A stretch of DNA of 64,000 nt from an uncultured Lachnospiraceae bacterium. GTDB taxonomy: Bacteria; Bacillota; Clostridia; Lachnospirales; Lachnospiraceae. The translations under genes and the position numbers were made by a program. Numbering within the stretch: position 1 is the first letter of the stretch; the number at the start of each line of letters is the position of its first letter. The stretch is from positions 62,001 to 126,000 of the forward strand of contig CAKRFY010000005.1 in assembly GCA_934320895.1 (NCBI GenBank). Reading direction: 5' to 3'. Shown here in pieces: positions 1 through 8,612 of this stretch. Below the pieces are notes generated by a model. It made no database searches, was not told where the DNA came from, and saw only the letters and a program-made list of their open reading frames with translations.

Positions 1-1
1 A

Positions 2-766
2 AGTAAGCCTGATCTTATGATGGAATTACAGGAAGTGGTTATGGATACACAGAATATATACGCCGTAGTAAAGATAACAGCCCCGTCAACAATAGAATTT
101 GACAGTAAGATGTCATTTGACTATTTTGGATTCTGTGAGGGAACAAACTACAATGTATCAAATGTTGTCGGCGGAGCGAGATCGTGCGAGGTATTTGAAC
201 TCTCGAAAGAAAGACCTAATATTGCAACTTTTGTTGTGAATATTGTTACAGACAAGCAGATAAAAGAGGGCAAGGATGTAACAGTGTTCTTTAAAGACCT
301 GATAAAAGATCCTAGAGAAGCTGAGCCTGATGTGCTTGTATCTGGATTGTGGAGTCTTTCATTTAAAGCCTCTTACACAAAGTCGGAAGAAATAAATATT
401 AATGGGAAAAAAGATACAAAATTTACGCTCTTGAAGAAAAGAAAAAAAGTTACCATAAAAAAATTAAAACTTATGCCATTGGGAATGTCGATGGTAGTTG
501 ATGTTACAGTGATACCTGCGGATATATTAAATACATCAGATACCAGAATAACGGTAAGACTAAAAATGCTCGATGGAAGCAAGCCTGCTGTCCAGAGTCG
601 TGATGATGAGCCTACATTGTCAACATCAGGCTCTATAGCAAATTATGACAAAAAGGGAAAGTCATATCAGAAACACGTTTATCAATTTGATAAGGCTGTT
701 GATATCAGTAAGATAACAGGCGTCTATGTGCAGGACTGCTATATACCGGTGAAAGATTATGATTGA
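2..766 (+). CDS. hypothetical protein, C-terminal part (5' end outside window)
   Basis: The frame is open from base 2 without a stop, so the gene probably begins before the window. The in-frame ATGs at 17 and 50 have no Shine-Dalgarno (SD) sequence in front. The visible 250 or so residues contain no membrane segment. They look beta-rich, with a Lys/Arg-rich patch near residues 139-152. The pattern resembles the C-terminal, immunoglobulin-like part of DUF4179-type proteins of Firmicutes, which usually have an N-terminal membrane anchor and sit near ECF sigma factors. That family assignment is from memory of the sequence pattern and is weak. The next gene is a small secreted protein, so an envelope role is plausible. 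Confidence 0.55.
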   Translation, partial: SKPDLMMELQEVVMDTQNIYAVVKITAPSTIEFDSKMSFDYFGFCEGTNYNVSNVVGGARSCEVFELSKERPNIATFVVNIVTDKQIKEGKDVTVFFKDLIKDPREAEPDVLVSGLWSLSFKASYTKSEEININGKKDTKFTLLKKRKKVTIKKLKLMPLGMSMVVDVTVIPADILNTSDTRITVRLKMLDGSKPAVQSRDDEPTLSTSGSIANYDKKGKSYQKHVYQFDKAVDISKITGVYVQDCYIPVKDYD

Positions 767-833
767 TGTAAAACTAAAACATCATATCATTCTAATAAAT
801 TTAATTAAAAAATAAGGAAAGGTGGAAAAAACT

Positions 834-1430
834 ATGGTGAGACTTATGAAGAAAAGTAAAGTTAAAGCGTGGATATTAAGTTTTGCATTATGTACTGCAT
901 CAGTAGAAGGAAATAATGTAACGGTCAGTGCAGAAACAGAGGATTTTACAAAAAATAAGGGGGGAGTGTATATGAGGAGGATAAAAAAATATATCTGTCT
1001 TATACTTTTAGTTTCAATGTTTACGGTGCTCTTTGCTCCATGTCAGAAAAACGGTGTTGTAAGTGAAGCAAAAGTTAAGACTTACACCATAAAAGTTCCG
1101 GCAGGTTATAAATTAAAACTGCCTAAATTCTGGAAAAATAACTATGTGTTGGATGATATTAAGGATAAAGATGTTAGATATACAAATTTTTATGCAAAGA
1201 AGTGTCACAAACAGAATGGCGAGGGCTTTTTAGTTTCCGTAGCATCTTTTAAAGACAAGAGTTATACCGAGATGCCGTCATATGATGTTATCAAAAAGAG
1301 AAACGGCATAACCTATGTCGCACTATATCCTACAGATGTACAGTATATGGGGACAACAAAAGCAGCCGCTAAACAGTATCAGAAAATGGAAATGTATGTT
1401 TATATGGTCGCAATGTCACTTTATTTCTGA
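834..1430 (+). CDS. small secreted protein with two in-frame signal-peptide-like segments
   Basis: Function not recognised. The frame has two credible starts. ATG 834 follows an AAGGAAAGG-type SD and encodes a signal peptide (KKSKVK, hydrophobic run, VSA-like cleavage site). ATG 972 follows a stronger SD (AAGGGGGGAG, good spacing) and encodes a second basic-hydrophobic leader ending near FAPC. The mature part, about 130 residues from TYTIKVPAGYKL on, is shared. The strong internal ribosome-binding site suggests ATG 972 is the functional start. The upstream 46 codons would then be a fused relic of another small exported protein, or an alternative start. It lies just upstream of the hybrid kinase, so it could be linked to sensing, but nothing in the sequence proves this. 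Confidence 0.6.
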   Translation: MVRLMKKSKVKAWILSFALCTASVEGNNVTVSAETEDFTKNKGGVYMRRIKKYICLILLVSMFTVLFAPCQKNGVVSEAKVKTYTIKVPAGYKLKLPKFWKNNYVLDDIKDKDVRYTNFYAKKCHKQNGEGFLVSVASFKDKSYTEMPSYDVIKKRNGITYVALYPTDVQYMGTTKAAAKQYQKMEMYVYMVAMSLYF

Positions 1431-1489
1431 TATGATAAGATAAAAGTCATAAGGATGAATGACTGAAAAAATCCAGGGAGGGAAGAAGT

Positions 1490-4400
1490 ATGGAAATGAA
1501 ATCTGACAAATTGCATAAATGCCTGAAACACACTTTTATACTGCTGGTTATTATAGTTTTCGCATATTTTTTATTGGGTGAATTATTTCTTCCCTCAGAC
1601 AATGAGATAAATAATATAAATATATGCAGCGAGTATAAAGGTCAATGGGAGCATATAACTGCCGATGGAAAGAAAGAGAAGATAAATATTCCCGGAAAAT
1701 GCAGGGCTGCAAGAAATGAGACTGTGGTGTTTCAGACGACACTTCCCAAAAAGATAGACGGCATACAGTATCTCTGTTTTAGAAGTGCAAAACAGGATAT
1801 GAACTTTTATATTGATGGAATTAAGAGGCTTCAATATTCGACAAGAGATAAAAGGGCATTTGGAAAACTCAGTCCGGCGGCATATATTTTTCTTAAAGTA
1901 AAGGAAAGTGATGCCGATAAGACGCTTAGGATCGAGACAAGAACTGATTCAGCTTATTCAGGAATAATGTATAGGGTTTATTATGGAAACCAGCTTGGAA
2001 TATGGAGCCTTTTCTGTAAGAAATACGGTCTGGAACTTATCGTTGCATTTATAACACTTCTTTTAAGTATGATAGCTATAGTGGGAAGCATGGCAGCAAG
2101 AATCTGTTATCACAAAAAGATAGCATTGGAGTATCTTGGCTGGGGAATACTTTTTGCGGCGGTATGGCTTATCACAAATTCTGCGTTCAGGCAGCTTATA
2201 TTTAAGAACCTGTCTGTTATAAACGATATCACATTTTTGATGATAATGCTTTTGGCACTCCCGTTTCTTATGTATATGGATGAGATACAGAACAGAAGAT
2301 ACATAAAAGTATATCGTGGACTTGAATGTATCATAACAATAAATTTTTTTGTATGTTCAGCGATGCATATATTTGAGATATATGACTTTACTGATACTAT
2401 TACATATGTATCTGCGTTCTGTATCTTATCAATAATAGTTATGATTGCAACTATTATACTTGATATTATAAAAGGGTATGTCAGAGAATATATCTTTGTT
2501 GCCACAGGTATGTTTGTTGTCTGTATAGCGGCGTTTATCCAGATAATAATATATTTTCAGAAGATAAACATATTTAATGGTATTATTCTTTCAATAGGTC
2601 TTATAGTATTGCTGTTGTTCTCAACATTAAGTACGATATATGAGATAGTTGATATGGATAGAAAGAAACAGCAGGCAATCATGGCGAGCGAAGCAAAGGG
2701 GCGTTTCCTCGCAAATATATCACATGAGATAAGGACACCGATACATGCCGTACTCGGTATGGATGAGATGATACTCAGGGAGAGCAGGGAAGATAACATA
2801 AAAGAATATGCGATGGATATACAAAATGCCGGACAGACTTTGTTATCCCTTATAAATGATATACTTGACATATCAAAGATAGAGTCAGGAAAACTTGAGA
2901 TAATACCTGTAGATTATGATTTCAGCAGTCTTATACACGATGTTATGAATATGATGCAGATGAAAGCAAAAGACAAGGATCTGTTATTTTTACTCAATGT
3001 TGATGAAAAGATACCATCAAGAATGCTCGGTGATGATGTTCGTATAAGACAGGTTCTGGTAAATATAATAAATAATGCCATAAAATATACTGAACATGGA
3101 AGTGTTACACTGGATGTAAAGGCGGATATCGAAGGCGATATGGCAGCGGTTACATTTAGCGTGGAGGATACGGGAATCGGTATAAAAGAGGAAGATATGC
3201 AGAAACTTTTTGCGGAGTTTGAACGCATTGAGGAGGAGAAAAACAGAAAAATCGAAGGAACAGGTCTCGGAATGAGCATCACTATACAGCTTTTGCAGAT
3301 GATGGGCAGCAGACTTATGGTAGACAGTGAGTATGGAAAAGGTTCAAGGTTTTCATTTACGCTTATGCAGAAGATAGTGAACAGTGAACCGGTAGGTACG
3401 CTTGGAAAACGGATAAAAAATAGAGAAAAATATTCTTATCATGTAATGTTTACTGCACCTGATGCAAAGATACTTATCGTAGATGATAATGCGGTGAACA
3501 GAAAGGTATTTGTAAGTCTGCTGAAATCCACGAAGATGCAGGTAGATGAGGCGGCAGGCGGCGAACAATGTCTGGAGTTTGTTCGTGAGAAAAAATATGA
3601 CATAATATTTATGGATCATATGATGCCTGAGCTCGATGGTATACAGACGCTTCATAAAATGAGAGAGTGGGACGAATATCCATGCAGGGATACACCTGTT
3701 ATCGCATTGACGGCAAATGCAGTTTCGGGAGCGAGAGATATGTATATGAAAGAGGGCTTTAAAGGATTTTTATCGAAACCTGTAAGACCTCAGAAAATGG
3801 AAAAACTTATAATGGAAATGCTGCCTGATGACAAGGTTATTTATCAGGAGGAAGACAATATCCAAAATGATGACAAAGTTAAGGTGCAGTCAGGAATATC
3901 ATATACTGATACGGATATTTCAGATGCGGAAGAACTTCCGGAACTTGATGGAATAGACTGGAAATATGCTAAAATATATTGCAGGGACAATGAGGTACTT
4001 CTTGATACAGTGAATCAGTTCTATAAAATGATAGAAAGTGATTCAGAAGCATTGCAAAAAATGTATGAGGCTTTGGATGAAGGTGCTAGTACATCAGAAA
4101 GCGGTGGAATGGAAGAAAGATTTAAGGATTATCGTATCAGAGTACATGCGATGAAAAACTCTGCGGCTATGATAGGAGCTGTACCTGTTTCGGGTGTGGC
4201 AAGGATGTTAGAGTATGCCGCAAGAGATAAAAGGATTGAGCCGATAAAAAATATAACACTGTATTTTCTTGAACAATGGGATTCTTTAAAAGAAATATTA
4301 AAACCTGTTATAAAAGAAGATGAAAAGGCTTCAAAGAAATTTGATTTTGATGTGATAAAAGATATTTTAAATATTTTAAAAAACGCTATAAAGGAGTTGG

Positions 4401-4585
4401 ATGTTGATACTGCCGATGAGATAGTAAAACAACTGGAAAGTTTTGAGTATCCTTATGAGATAATGAAAGAAGCTGTGAAAAATATTAGTCTTGCAGTTGT
4501 TGACCTTGACGAGGAAAAGACATTATCATGGTGTGAAAAACTGGAAGGTTATTGTAGTGACGCAGGAGTGTCGGCATCTGAATAA
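1490..4585 (+). CDS. hybrid sensor histidine kinase with receiver and HPt domains
   Basis: This is a 1031-residue membrane sensor kinase. One N-terminal transmembrane segment (about 12-31) is followed by an extracytoplasmic region of about 140 residues. A multi-helix membrane bundle (about 176-395) comes next, recalling 7TM-DISM sensors. The dimerisation/phosphoacceptor domain has SHEIRTP with His412. The ATPase domain shows the N box (NNAIKYT) and GTGLGMS. The receiver domain has the VDDN acidic pocket, phospho-acceptor Asp709 in MDHMMPELDG, and a conserved Lys in LSKPV. A phosphotransfer (HPt) domain follows, with His886 in VHAMKNSAAMIGA, then a helical tail. All domains for an internal His-Asp-His relay are present. 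The SD GGGAGGGAAG precedes ATG 1490. The response regulator 17 bases downstream is the obvious partner. Ligand unknown. Confidence 0.93.
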   Translation: MEMKSDKLHKCLKHTFILLVIIVFAYFLLGELFLPSDNEINNINICSEYKGQWEHITADGKKEKINIPGKCRAARNETVVFQTTLPKKIDGIQYLCFRSAKQDMNFYIDGIKRLQYSTRDKRAFGKLSPAAYIFLKVKESDADKTLRIETRTDSAYSGIMYRVYYGNQLGIWSLFCKKYGLELIVAFITLLLSMIAIVGSMAARICYHKKIALEYLGWGILFAAVWLITNSAFRQLIFKNLSVINDITFLMIMLLALPFLMYMDEIQNRRYIKVYRGLECIITINFFVCSAMHIFEIYDFTDTITYVSAFCILSIIVMIATIILDIIKGYVREYIFVATGMFVVCIAAFIQIIIYFQKINIFNGIILSIGLIVLLLFSTLSTIYEIVDMDRKKQQAIMASEAKGRFLANISHEIRTPIHAVLGMDEMILRESREDNIKEYAMDIQNAGQTLLSLINDILDISKIESGKLEIIPVDYDFSSLIHDVMNMMQMKAKDKDLLFLLNVDEKIPSRMLGDDVRIRQVLVNIINNAIKYTEHGSVTLDVKADIEGDMAAVTFSVEDTGIGIKEEDMQKLFAEFERIEEEKNRKIEGTGLGMSITIQLLQMMGSRLMVDSEYGKGSRFSFTLMQKIVNSEPVGTLGKRIKNREKYSYHVMFTAPDAKILIVDDNAVNRKVFVSLLKSTKMQVDEAAGGEQCLEFVREKKYDIIFMDHMMPELDGIQTLHKMREWDEYPCRDTPVIALTANAVSGARDMYMKEGFKGFLSKPVRPQKMEKLIMEMLPDDKVIYQEEDNIQNDDKVKVQSGISYTDTDISDAEELPELDGIDWKYAKIYCRDNEVLLDTVNQFYKMIESDSEALQKMYEALDEGASTSESGGMEERFKDYRIRVHAMKNSAAMIGAVPVSGVARMLEYAARDKRIEPIKNITLYFLEQWDSLKEILKPVIKEDEKASKKFDFDVIKDILNILKNAIKELDVDTADEIVKQLESFEYPYEIMKEAVKNISLAVVDLDEEKTLSWCEKLEGYCSDAGVSASE

Positions 4586-4602
4586 AAGATTGGAGGAAAA
4601 TT

Positions 4603-5403
4603 ATGAAAAAAGTATTATTGATAGGAAATCTTGGTGAGATCGTTAGAAGCCTTAACGAATGTCTTGCAGATGAATATCAGGTGCAGCTTTGTTCAAAAGA
4701 GATTTCAAATGTACAGGCGATGGTAAAAATAGTGAAACCTGAATTGATAATATCATGCCATGTTGAAAGCGGTGAGTCAGATATCGACAACAGTATATTT
4801 ACATGGCTTCACAAAAAATGTCGGCATATACCCGTACTTGGAATTACAACAAACGAGGGATGGCTTGCATGTTCGGATTTTTATAAATGTGAACAGTTTG
4901 ATGTTTTGTTCAGACCTGTATTAAAAAGTGATCTGTTGAGAAAATGCAGACAGATGCTTTTTATGGATGATAAAGATGGAAATGAAGCACAGGAAGAAGA
5001 GATTGATTTGGGCAGAAAAAAAATACTGCTTGTTGATGACAGTGGTATTGTACTTAGAAAAATGAAGAGTATGCTTGAAGATAAATTTGATATATGCCTA
5101 GCAAAATCAGGAGAACAGGCACTAAAAATAATTCCAAAAGAAAGGCCTGATCTGGTGCTTCTTGATTACGAGATGGGAGGAATGGATGGAAAGACCACGT
5201 TTGAAAAAATGAGGGAAGACGATGAAATGAAAGATATTCCTGTTGTTTTTCTTACAAGTATTTCTGATAGAAAAGCGATATGTTCAGTTCTTAAATCAAA
5301 ACCTGACGGATATATCCTAAAACCCCCCGATGAAGAATTGATACTTAATACAATAAATGAGATATTTATTATGCAGCATAAAAAGAATCGTATTGTCCTA
5401 TAA
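4603..5403 (+). CDS. double-receiver response regulator without DNA-binding output
   Basis: This 266-residue protein starts 17 bases after the hybrid kinase, with SD GGAGG. Residues 1-125 look like a degenerate receiver: the fold pattern is there, but the acidic pair and acceptor Asp are not evident. Residues about 143-262 form a normal receiver, with LLVDDSG, acceptor Asp188 in LLDYEMGGMDG, a Thr in FLTS and Lys in ILKPP. No HTH, GGDEF or other effector domain follows, so output is presumably by protein-protein interaction or phosphotransfer. A role as terminal acceptor or phosphate sink for the upstream HPt domain is inference from context. Confidence 0.88.
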   Translation: MKKVLLIGNLGEIVRSLNECLADEYQVQLCSKEISNVQAMVKIVKPELIISCHVESGESDIDNSIFTWLHKKCRHIPVLGITTNEGWLACSDFYKCEQFDVLFRPVLKSDLLRKCRQMLFMDDKDGNEAQEEEIDLGRKKILLVDDSGIVLRKMKSMLEDKFDICLAKSGEQALKIIPKERPDLVLLDYEMGGMDGKTTFEKMREDDEMKDIPVVFLTSISDRKAICSVLKSKPDGYILKPPDEELILNTINEIFIMQHKKNRIVL

Positions 5404-5435
5404 AATAACCTATTTATATTTGATAAGTAATGATT

Positions 5436-5473
5436 AAAAAGCTTTGCAAATATTAAGGTATGCAAAGCTTTTT
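5436..5473. terminator. bidirectional intrinsic terminator
   Basis: A 13-bp perfect inverted repeat (AAAAAGCTTTGCA / TGCAAAGCTTTTT) with a 12-base loop lies between two converging genes. It has A/T runs on both sides, so it can stop transcription from either direction. Confidence 0.85.
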
Positions 5474-5478
5474 ATTTT

Positions 5479-6465
5479 TTATGAAAGATGTATTCCGTCT
5501 TTTTCTATAGTGATAAGTCTTTCTTTATACAAATGACCTATGGCACGTTTGAAAGCGTTTTTGCTCATATGAAAACGGTTTTTAACTGACTCTGAGTCAG
5601 ATTTATCATTAAATGGAAGAAAACCATTTTCTCTTTGCAAAGTTTCATATATAAATGAAGCATCATCATTCATCTGTTCAGGAATTTTTTTCTTGACACT
5701 AAGAGTGAGTCTTCCGTCATCCATAACCTGTGCAACTCTTGCATATACAGGTTGATTTATACGATACTTCTCAAAAACTTCTTTTTTGGGGAGAAGAGCA
5801 GAGTATTTATCGTCGACTGCAATAAATACACCGAAATTGTCACTTATCTCATACACACGGCCAAAAACTTCATCACCCTTCTTGTAAGGAGATTCATTTG
5901 AGAGATGATTATAAACTTTCATTGAAGCGCAAAGTCTGTCACTTTTGTCAACATAAAGAGTAACCAAAACAGCGTCATCTTCTTTTACCTCATAGAGTTG
6001 TTCTTTGAAAGGTAGAAGAAGATCCTTTGAAAGTCCCCAGTCAAGGAAAGCACCAATCTTTGTGACTTCTTTGACATATAGTCTGGCAACCTGTCCAAGT
6101 TCTATTGAAGGTTCTTCCATAGTTGCGATAGGTCTGTCTTCTGAATCTTTATAAACAAATACATTTAAAACATCATTAAGCTGTGTATCCTTTGGAACCT
6201 GTGATTTCGGAAGAAGGATTTTATCGCTGTCTTCACCTGTAGGAGTATTTAAAAATACACCAAAATCAGTAGTTTTTACAACTATAAGTTCCTGAGTTTT
6301 TCCTATAGGAATTGCGGATTCCTTTTTGGTGTCATGTGTCTCATGTGTGTGTTGATAACGCTTTTTATCTGGAAATCTGCTGTCAGTATCGTTTCTGCGT
6401 CTGTCATATCTGCTATTTTTTCTATTAGTTTTATCGTTTTTGTTATAAAATCTGTCATTTTTCAA
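5479..6465 (-). CDS. CvfB-like S1-domain RNA-binding protein (TTG start)
   Basis: This protein of about 328 residues has a basic, Asn/Arg/Lys-rich N-terminal tail (about 1-45). Tandem OB/S1-like domains follow: about 52-110, then a GAFLDWG repeat near 130-190, then a GVFIAV repeat near 205-260. A winged-helix segment at the C-terminus contains FHMSKNAFKRAIGHLYKERLI. This order matches the CvfB/YitL family of RNA-binding regulators. The start is placed at TTG 6465 because a perfect GGAGGA SD (complement of 6474-6479) lies 8 bases upstream. The longer open frame back to 6513 has no SD. The gene is monocistronic and divergent from ridA. The basic tail is longer than usual for the family. Confidence 0.85.
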   Translation of the reverse strand: MKNDRFYNKNDKTNRKNSRYDRRRNDTDSRFPDKKRYQHTHETHDTKKESAIPIGKTQELIVVKTTDFGVFLNTPTGEDSDKILLPKSQVPKDTQLNDVLNVFVYKDSEDRPIATMEEPSIELGQVARLYVKEVTKIGAFLDWGLSKDLLLPFKEQLYEVKEDDAVLVTLYVDKSDRLCASMKVYNHLSNESPYKKGDEVFGRVYEISDNFGVFIAVDDKYSALLPKKEVFEKYRINQPVYARVAQVMDDGRLTLSVKKKIPEQMNDDASFIYETLQRENGFLPFNDKSDSESVKNRFHMSKNAFKRAIGHLYKERLITIEKDGIHLS

Positions 6466-6555
6466 AATATAGGTCCTCCGTTCTAAGTTATTTATATGAC
6501 AAAAAGCTGTCAATATTTAAGTATATAATTTTAACAAAAAAAAATCCAGTTAAAA

Positions 6556-6584
6556 TTGAAAATTGTGCACTTTTGCGTTATACT
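6556..6584 (+). promoter_or_regulatory. SigA-type promoter of ridA
   Basis: TTGAAA (6556-6561), 17-base spacer, TATACT (6579-6584). The leader of about 110 bases downstream contains an 8-bp inverted repeat (TGCGCTGA 6622-6629 / TCAGCGCA 6679-6686), and a GTGGT/ACCAC hairpin overlaps its left arm. Confidence 0.75.
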
Positions 6585-6703
6585 GTAAAATGTAAGAAAA
6601 ATTTAACAATTTTGTGGTAATTGCGCTGAAACCACAAACGGAAATAAATATATTGATTTTAACATGAAGATTTATGTATCAGCGCAGAAAAGAGGTCAAT
6701 TAA

Positions 6704-7081
6704 ATGAAAAATATTATCAGTACAGAAAAAGCACCGGCAGCTATTGGACCATATTCACAGGCAGTAGAGGTAAATGGACTTGTATTTACATCTGGAGTTG
6801 TACCTATTGATCCTGCGACAGGAGAACTTGTAACGGGACCAGCAGAAGTTCAGGCAGAAAGAGCTTTTAAAAGTCTTAAAGCGCTTCTTGAGGCAGCAGG
6901 TACTTCAACTGCAAATGTTGTAAAAACGACTGTATTTATTAGTGATATGAATGATTTTGGTAAGATAAATGAGGTATATGCAAAGTATTTTGAAGAGCCA
7001 TATCCTGCAAGATCATGTGTAGAAGTTGCAAGACTTCCAAAAGATGTTGCGATTGAGATAGAGGCTGTTGCAACAAAGTGA
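6704..7081 (+). CDS. ridA: RidA family reactive intermediate/imine deaminase
   Basis: This 125-residue YjgF/YER057c/UK114-family protein matches the usual full length. Known RidA proteins are cytosolic trimers that hydrolyse reactive enamine/imine intermediates released by PLP enzymes such as threonine dehydratase. Signature stretches are visible: AIGPYSQAV near the N-terminus, FTSGVVPIDPATGE, and the C-terminal YPARSCVEVARLPKDV containing the conserved Arg that binds the substrate carboxylate. It has its own promoter. The next gene, a wall hydrolase, follows by 22 bases and may be co-transcribed. Confidence 0.95.
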   Translation: MKNIISTEKAPAAIGPYSQAVEVNGLVFTSGVVPIDPATGELVTGPAEVQAERAFKSLKALLEAAGTSTANVVKTTVFISDMNDFGKINEVYAKYFEEPYPARSCVEVARLPKDVAIEIEAVATK

Positions 7082-7103
7082 TCATAAAAATGTGAGGTAG
7101 GTT

Positions 7104-8168
7104 ATGGAAAAAGTACATTTGAAGGAAAAGTTTATCAGATGTGGATTAGTCGTGGCATCACAGCTTGTTATTATGTGTGGGGCATCATGTGCAAAACCGA
7201 AGCAAGCAGAGGCGGCTGATAAAAATCTAGCTATATCGATTGCAAATGACTATGTAAATATCAGGAATAAGCCGTCTTTGCAGGGCAAGATTAAAGGCAG
7301 ACTTTACAGAGGAAGTGCGGTTACAATAGTAAAAACATATAAAAATGGTTGGGCACTGATAAAAAGTGGAAATTTTAGAGGTTACATAAAAAAAGAGTTT
7401 CTTGCAACCGGAGAAGAGGCACAGAAACTTGCAAAACAGTATGGTATCAAATATATTACAGTAAAAAAGAATGTAACATCATTAAATGTAAGAGAAAAGA
7501 CAAGTAAAACAGCTAAAGTTATTACACAGATCGCATCTGGAGAAAGTTTTTATGTAAGAAAAATGTGTGGAAAGAGCTGGGTAAGGATTTCTGTTGACGG
7601 GGATCTTGGTTATGTTGCCAGAGATTATGTCAATGTCCGGGTTAAGTATAGACATCCTGTATCTATAAGCAAAATACTGGAAGATGAGAAAAGACAACAG
7701 GAAAATACATCTGGCAGCAATAATACTACCAGAACTGATAACGATACAGAAACAAAAAATGATACTAATGTAACAAAGAAAAATGCAGATGGTGATGCCG
7801 ATAAGAACAAAGTTACAGGAAGTCAGATAGCAAAATATGCAAAGAAATTTCTGGGATGTCCATATGTATATGGAGGAACAAATCTGACAAAAGGTTCAGA
7901 CTGTTCAGGATTTACACAGAGTATATATAAAGAATTTGGGTATACTATACCAAGAACATCATTAGAACAGTCAACATATGGGACAAAAGTAAGTGCATCA
8001 TTCGTAAAAGAAGGAGATCTTGTATTTTATAAAAATGGTAAGACAGTCGGACATGTTGCTATATATATTGGTGATGGGCAGATCATACATTCAAGCAACG
8101 AGAAAGACGGAGTAAAGATCTCACAGATGAATTACAGAGCGCCTTATTGTATAAGAAGAATTATCTGA
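7104..8168 (+). CDS. secreted SH3-domain NlpC/P60 cell-wall hydrolase
   Basis: This 354-residue exported peptidoglycan hydrolase has an N-terminal signal (hydrophobic run about 13-30, probable cleavage in the AEAA region). Two bacterial SH3 domains follow (about 40-95, and about 115-175 with the VTSLNVREKTS motif). A polar Asn/Thr/Asp-rich linker runs about 195-235, and a C-terminal NlpC/P60 domain about 240-354. The catalytic triad is visible: Cys267 in SDCSGFTQ, His317 in GHVAIYIG and His329 in IIHSSN. Such enzymes usually cleave the stem peptide (gamma-D-Glu-diamino acid bond). SD GAGGTAGG precedes ATG 7104. Confidence 0.93.
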   Translation: MEKVHLKEKFIRCGLVVASQLVIMCGASCAKPKQAEAADKNLAISIANDYVNIRNKPSLQGKIKGRLYRGSAVTIVKTYKNGWALIKSGNFRGYIKKEFLATGEEAQKLAKQYGIKYITVKKNVTSLNVREKTSKTAKVITQIASGESFYVRKMCGKSWVRISVDGDLGYVARDYVNVRVKYRHPVSISKILEDEKRQQENTSGSNNTTRTDNDTETKNDTNVTKKNADGDADKNKVTGSQIAKYAKKFLGCPYVYGGTNLTKGSDCSGFTQSIYKEFGYTIPRTSLEQSTYGTKVSASFVKEGDLVFYKNGKTVGHVAIYIGDGQIIHSSNEKDGVKISQMNYRAPYCIRRII

Positions 8169-8258
8169 CAATTTAGGTGAATTATATAAAAAGCAGCACA
8201 AAATAAAATGGAGATAATAGCCATAAAATGTGCTTATAAACATTAAATTAACAAAAAT

Positions 8259-8362
8259 TGTTGATAAATCGACATGGAATAACTAAAAATTATGTCGGAA
8301 AATGCGAAAAATAATAGTTATGCACGAAGTTATCAACATTATCCACAAAAATCAAATCCACA
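8259..8362. promoter_or_regulatory. cluster of DnaA boxes in an intergenic region
   Basis: Within the 444-base gap between the NlpC/P60 gene and hpf lie TTATCAACA on the minus strand (8259-8267), TTATGCACG (8318-8326), TTATCAACA (8330-8338) directly abutting a perfect consensus TTATCCACA (8339-8347), and a weaker AAATCCACA (8354-8362). The direct copies are spaced 12, 9 and 15 bases start to start. Bacillus has comparable intergenic DnaA-box clusters away from oriC that titrate or regulate DnaA. No dnaA, dnaN or rpmH gene is nearby, so an oriC is unlikely. The rest of the gap holds the palindrome at 8408-8470 and the hpf promoter. Confidence 0.6.
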
Positions 8363-8407
8363 GATTGTTAATTAAATACTTGAATATGAATTGTCACACA
8401 AACGAGT

Positions 8408-8470
8408 GCAATTTTCAGAAAAAGAGCAATGCCTGCTTGCAGGCAATTGCTCTTTTTCTGAAAATTGCAT
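8408..8470. terminator. long near-perfect palindrome, probable bidirectional terminator
   Basis: The arms are about 30 bases with one bulged base and a tiny loop. The core stem (GAGCAA..GCCTGC) is flanked by A5 on the left and T5 on the right, like an intrinsic terminator. The pairing then continues outward through CAATTTTCAG / CTGAAAATTG. It can form on either strand. The short open frame that reads through it (8302-8523) looks fortuitous. Confidence 0.6.
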
Positions 8471-8552
8471 TCGCTTATGTTCAAGAAGCCGATTTTGGTG
8501 ATAAATGTCTAATTAAGAGGTGAAAATGGTCATACTAATTGTGCAATTTTAC

Positions 8553-8581
8553 TTGATTTTTATGAAAACATGAGGTATAAT
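8553..8581 (+). promoter_or_regulatory. SigA-type promoter of hpf
   Basis: TTGATT (8553-8558), 17-base spacer, perfect TATAAT (8576-8581), 32 bases before the ATG of hpf. Confidence 0.8.
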
Positions 8582-8612
8582 ATATTTAACAATTTGTAAA
8601 GGAGTGATAGTC

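Noticed and set aside
8259..8362. Possible chromosomal origin oriC
   Set aside because: DnaA boxes are present, but no dnaA, dnaN, recF, rpmH or AT-rich unwinding element follows; the neighbours are not origin genes.
8302..8523. 73-codon open frame between the wall hydrolase and hpf
   Set aside because: It reads straight through the DnaA boxes and the long palindrome, has no SD and resembles no protein; better explained as non-coding.
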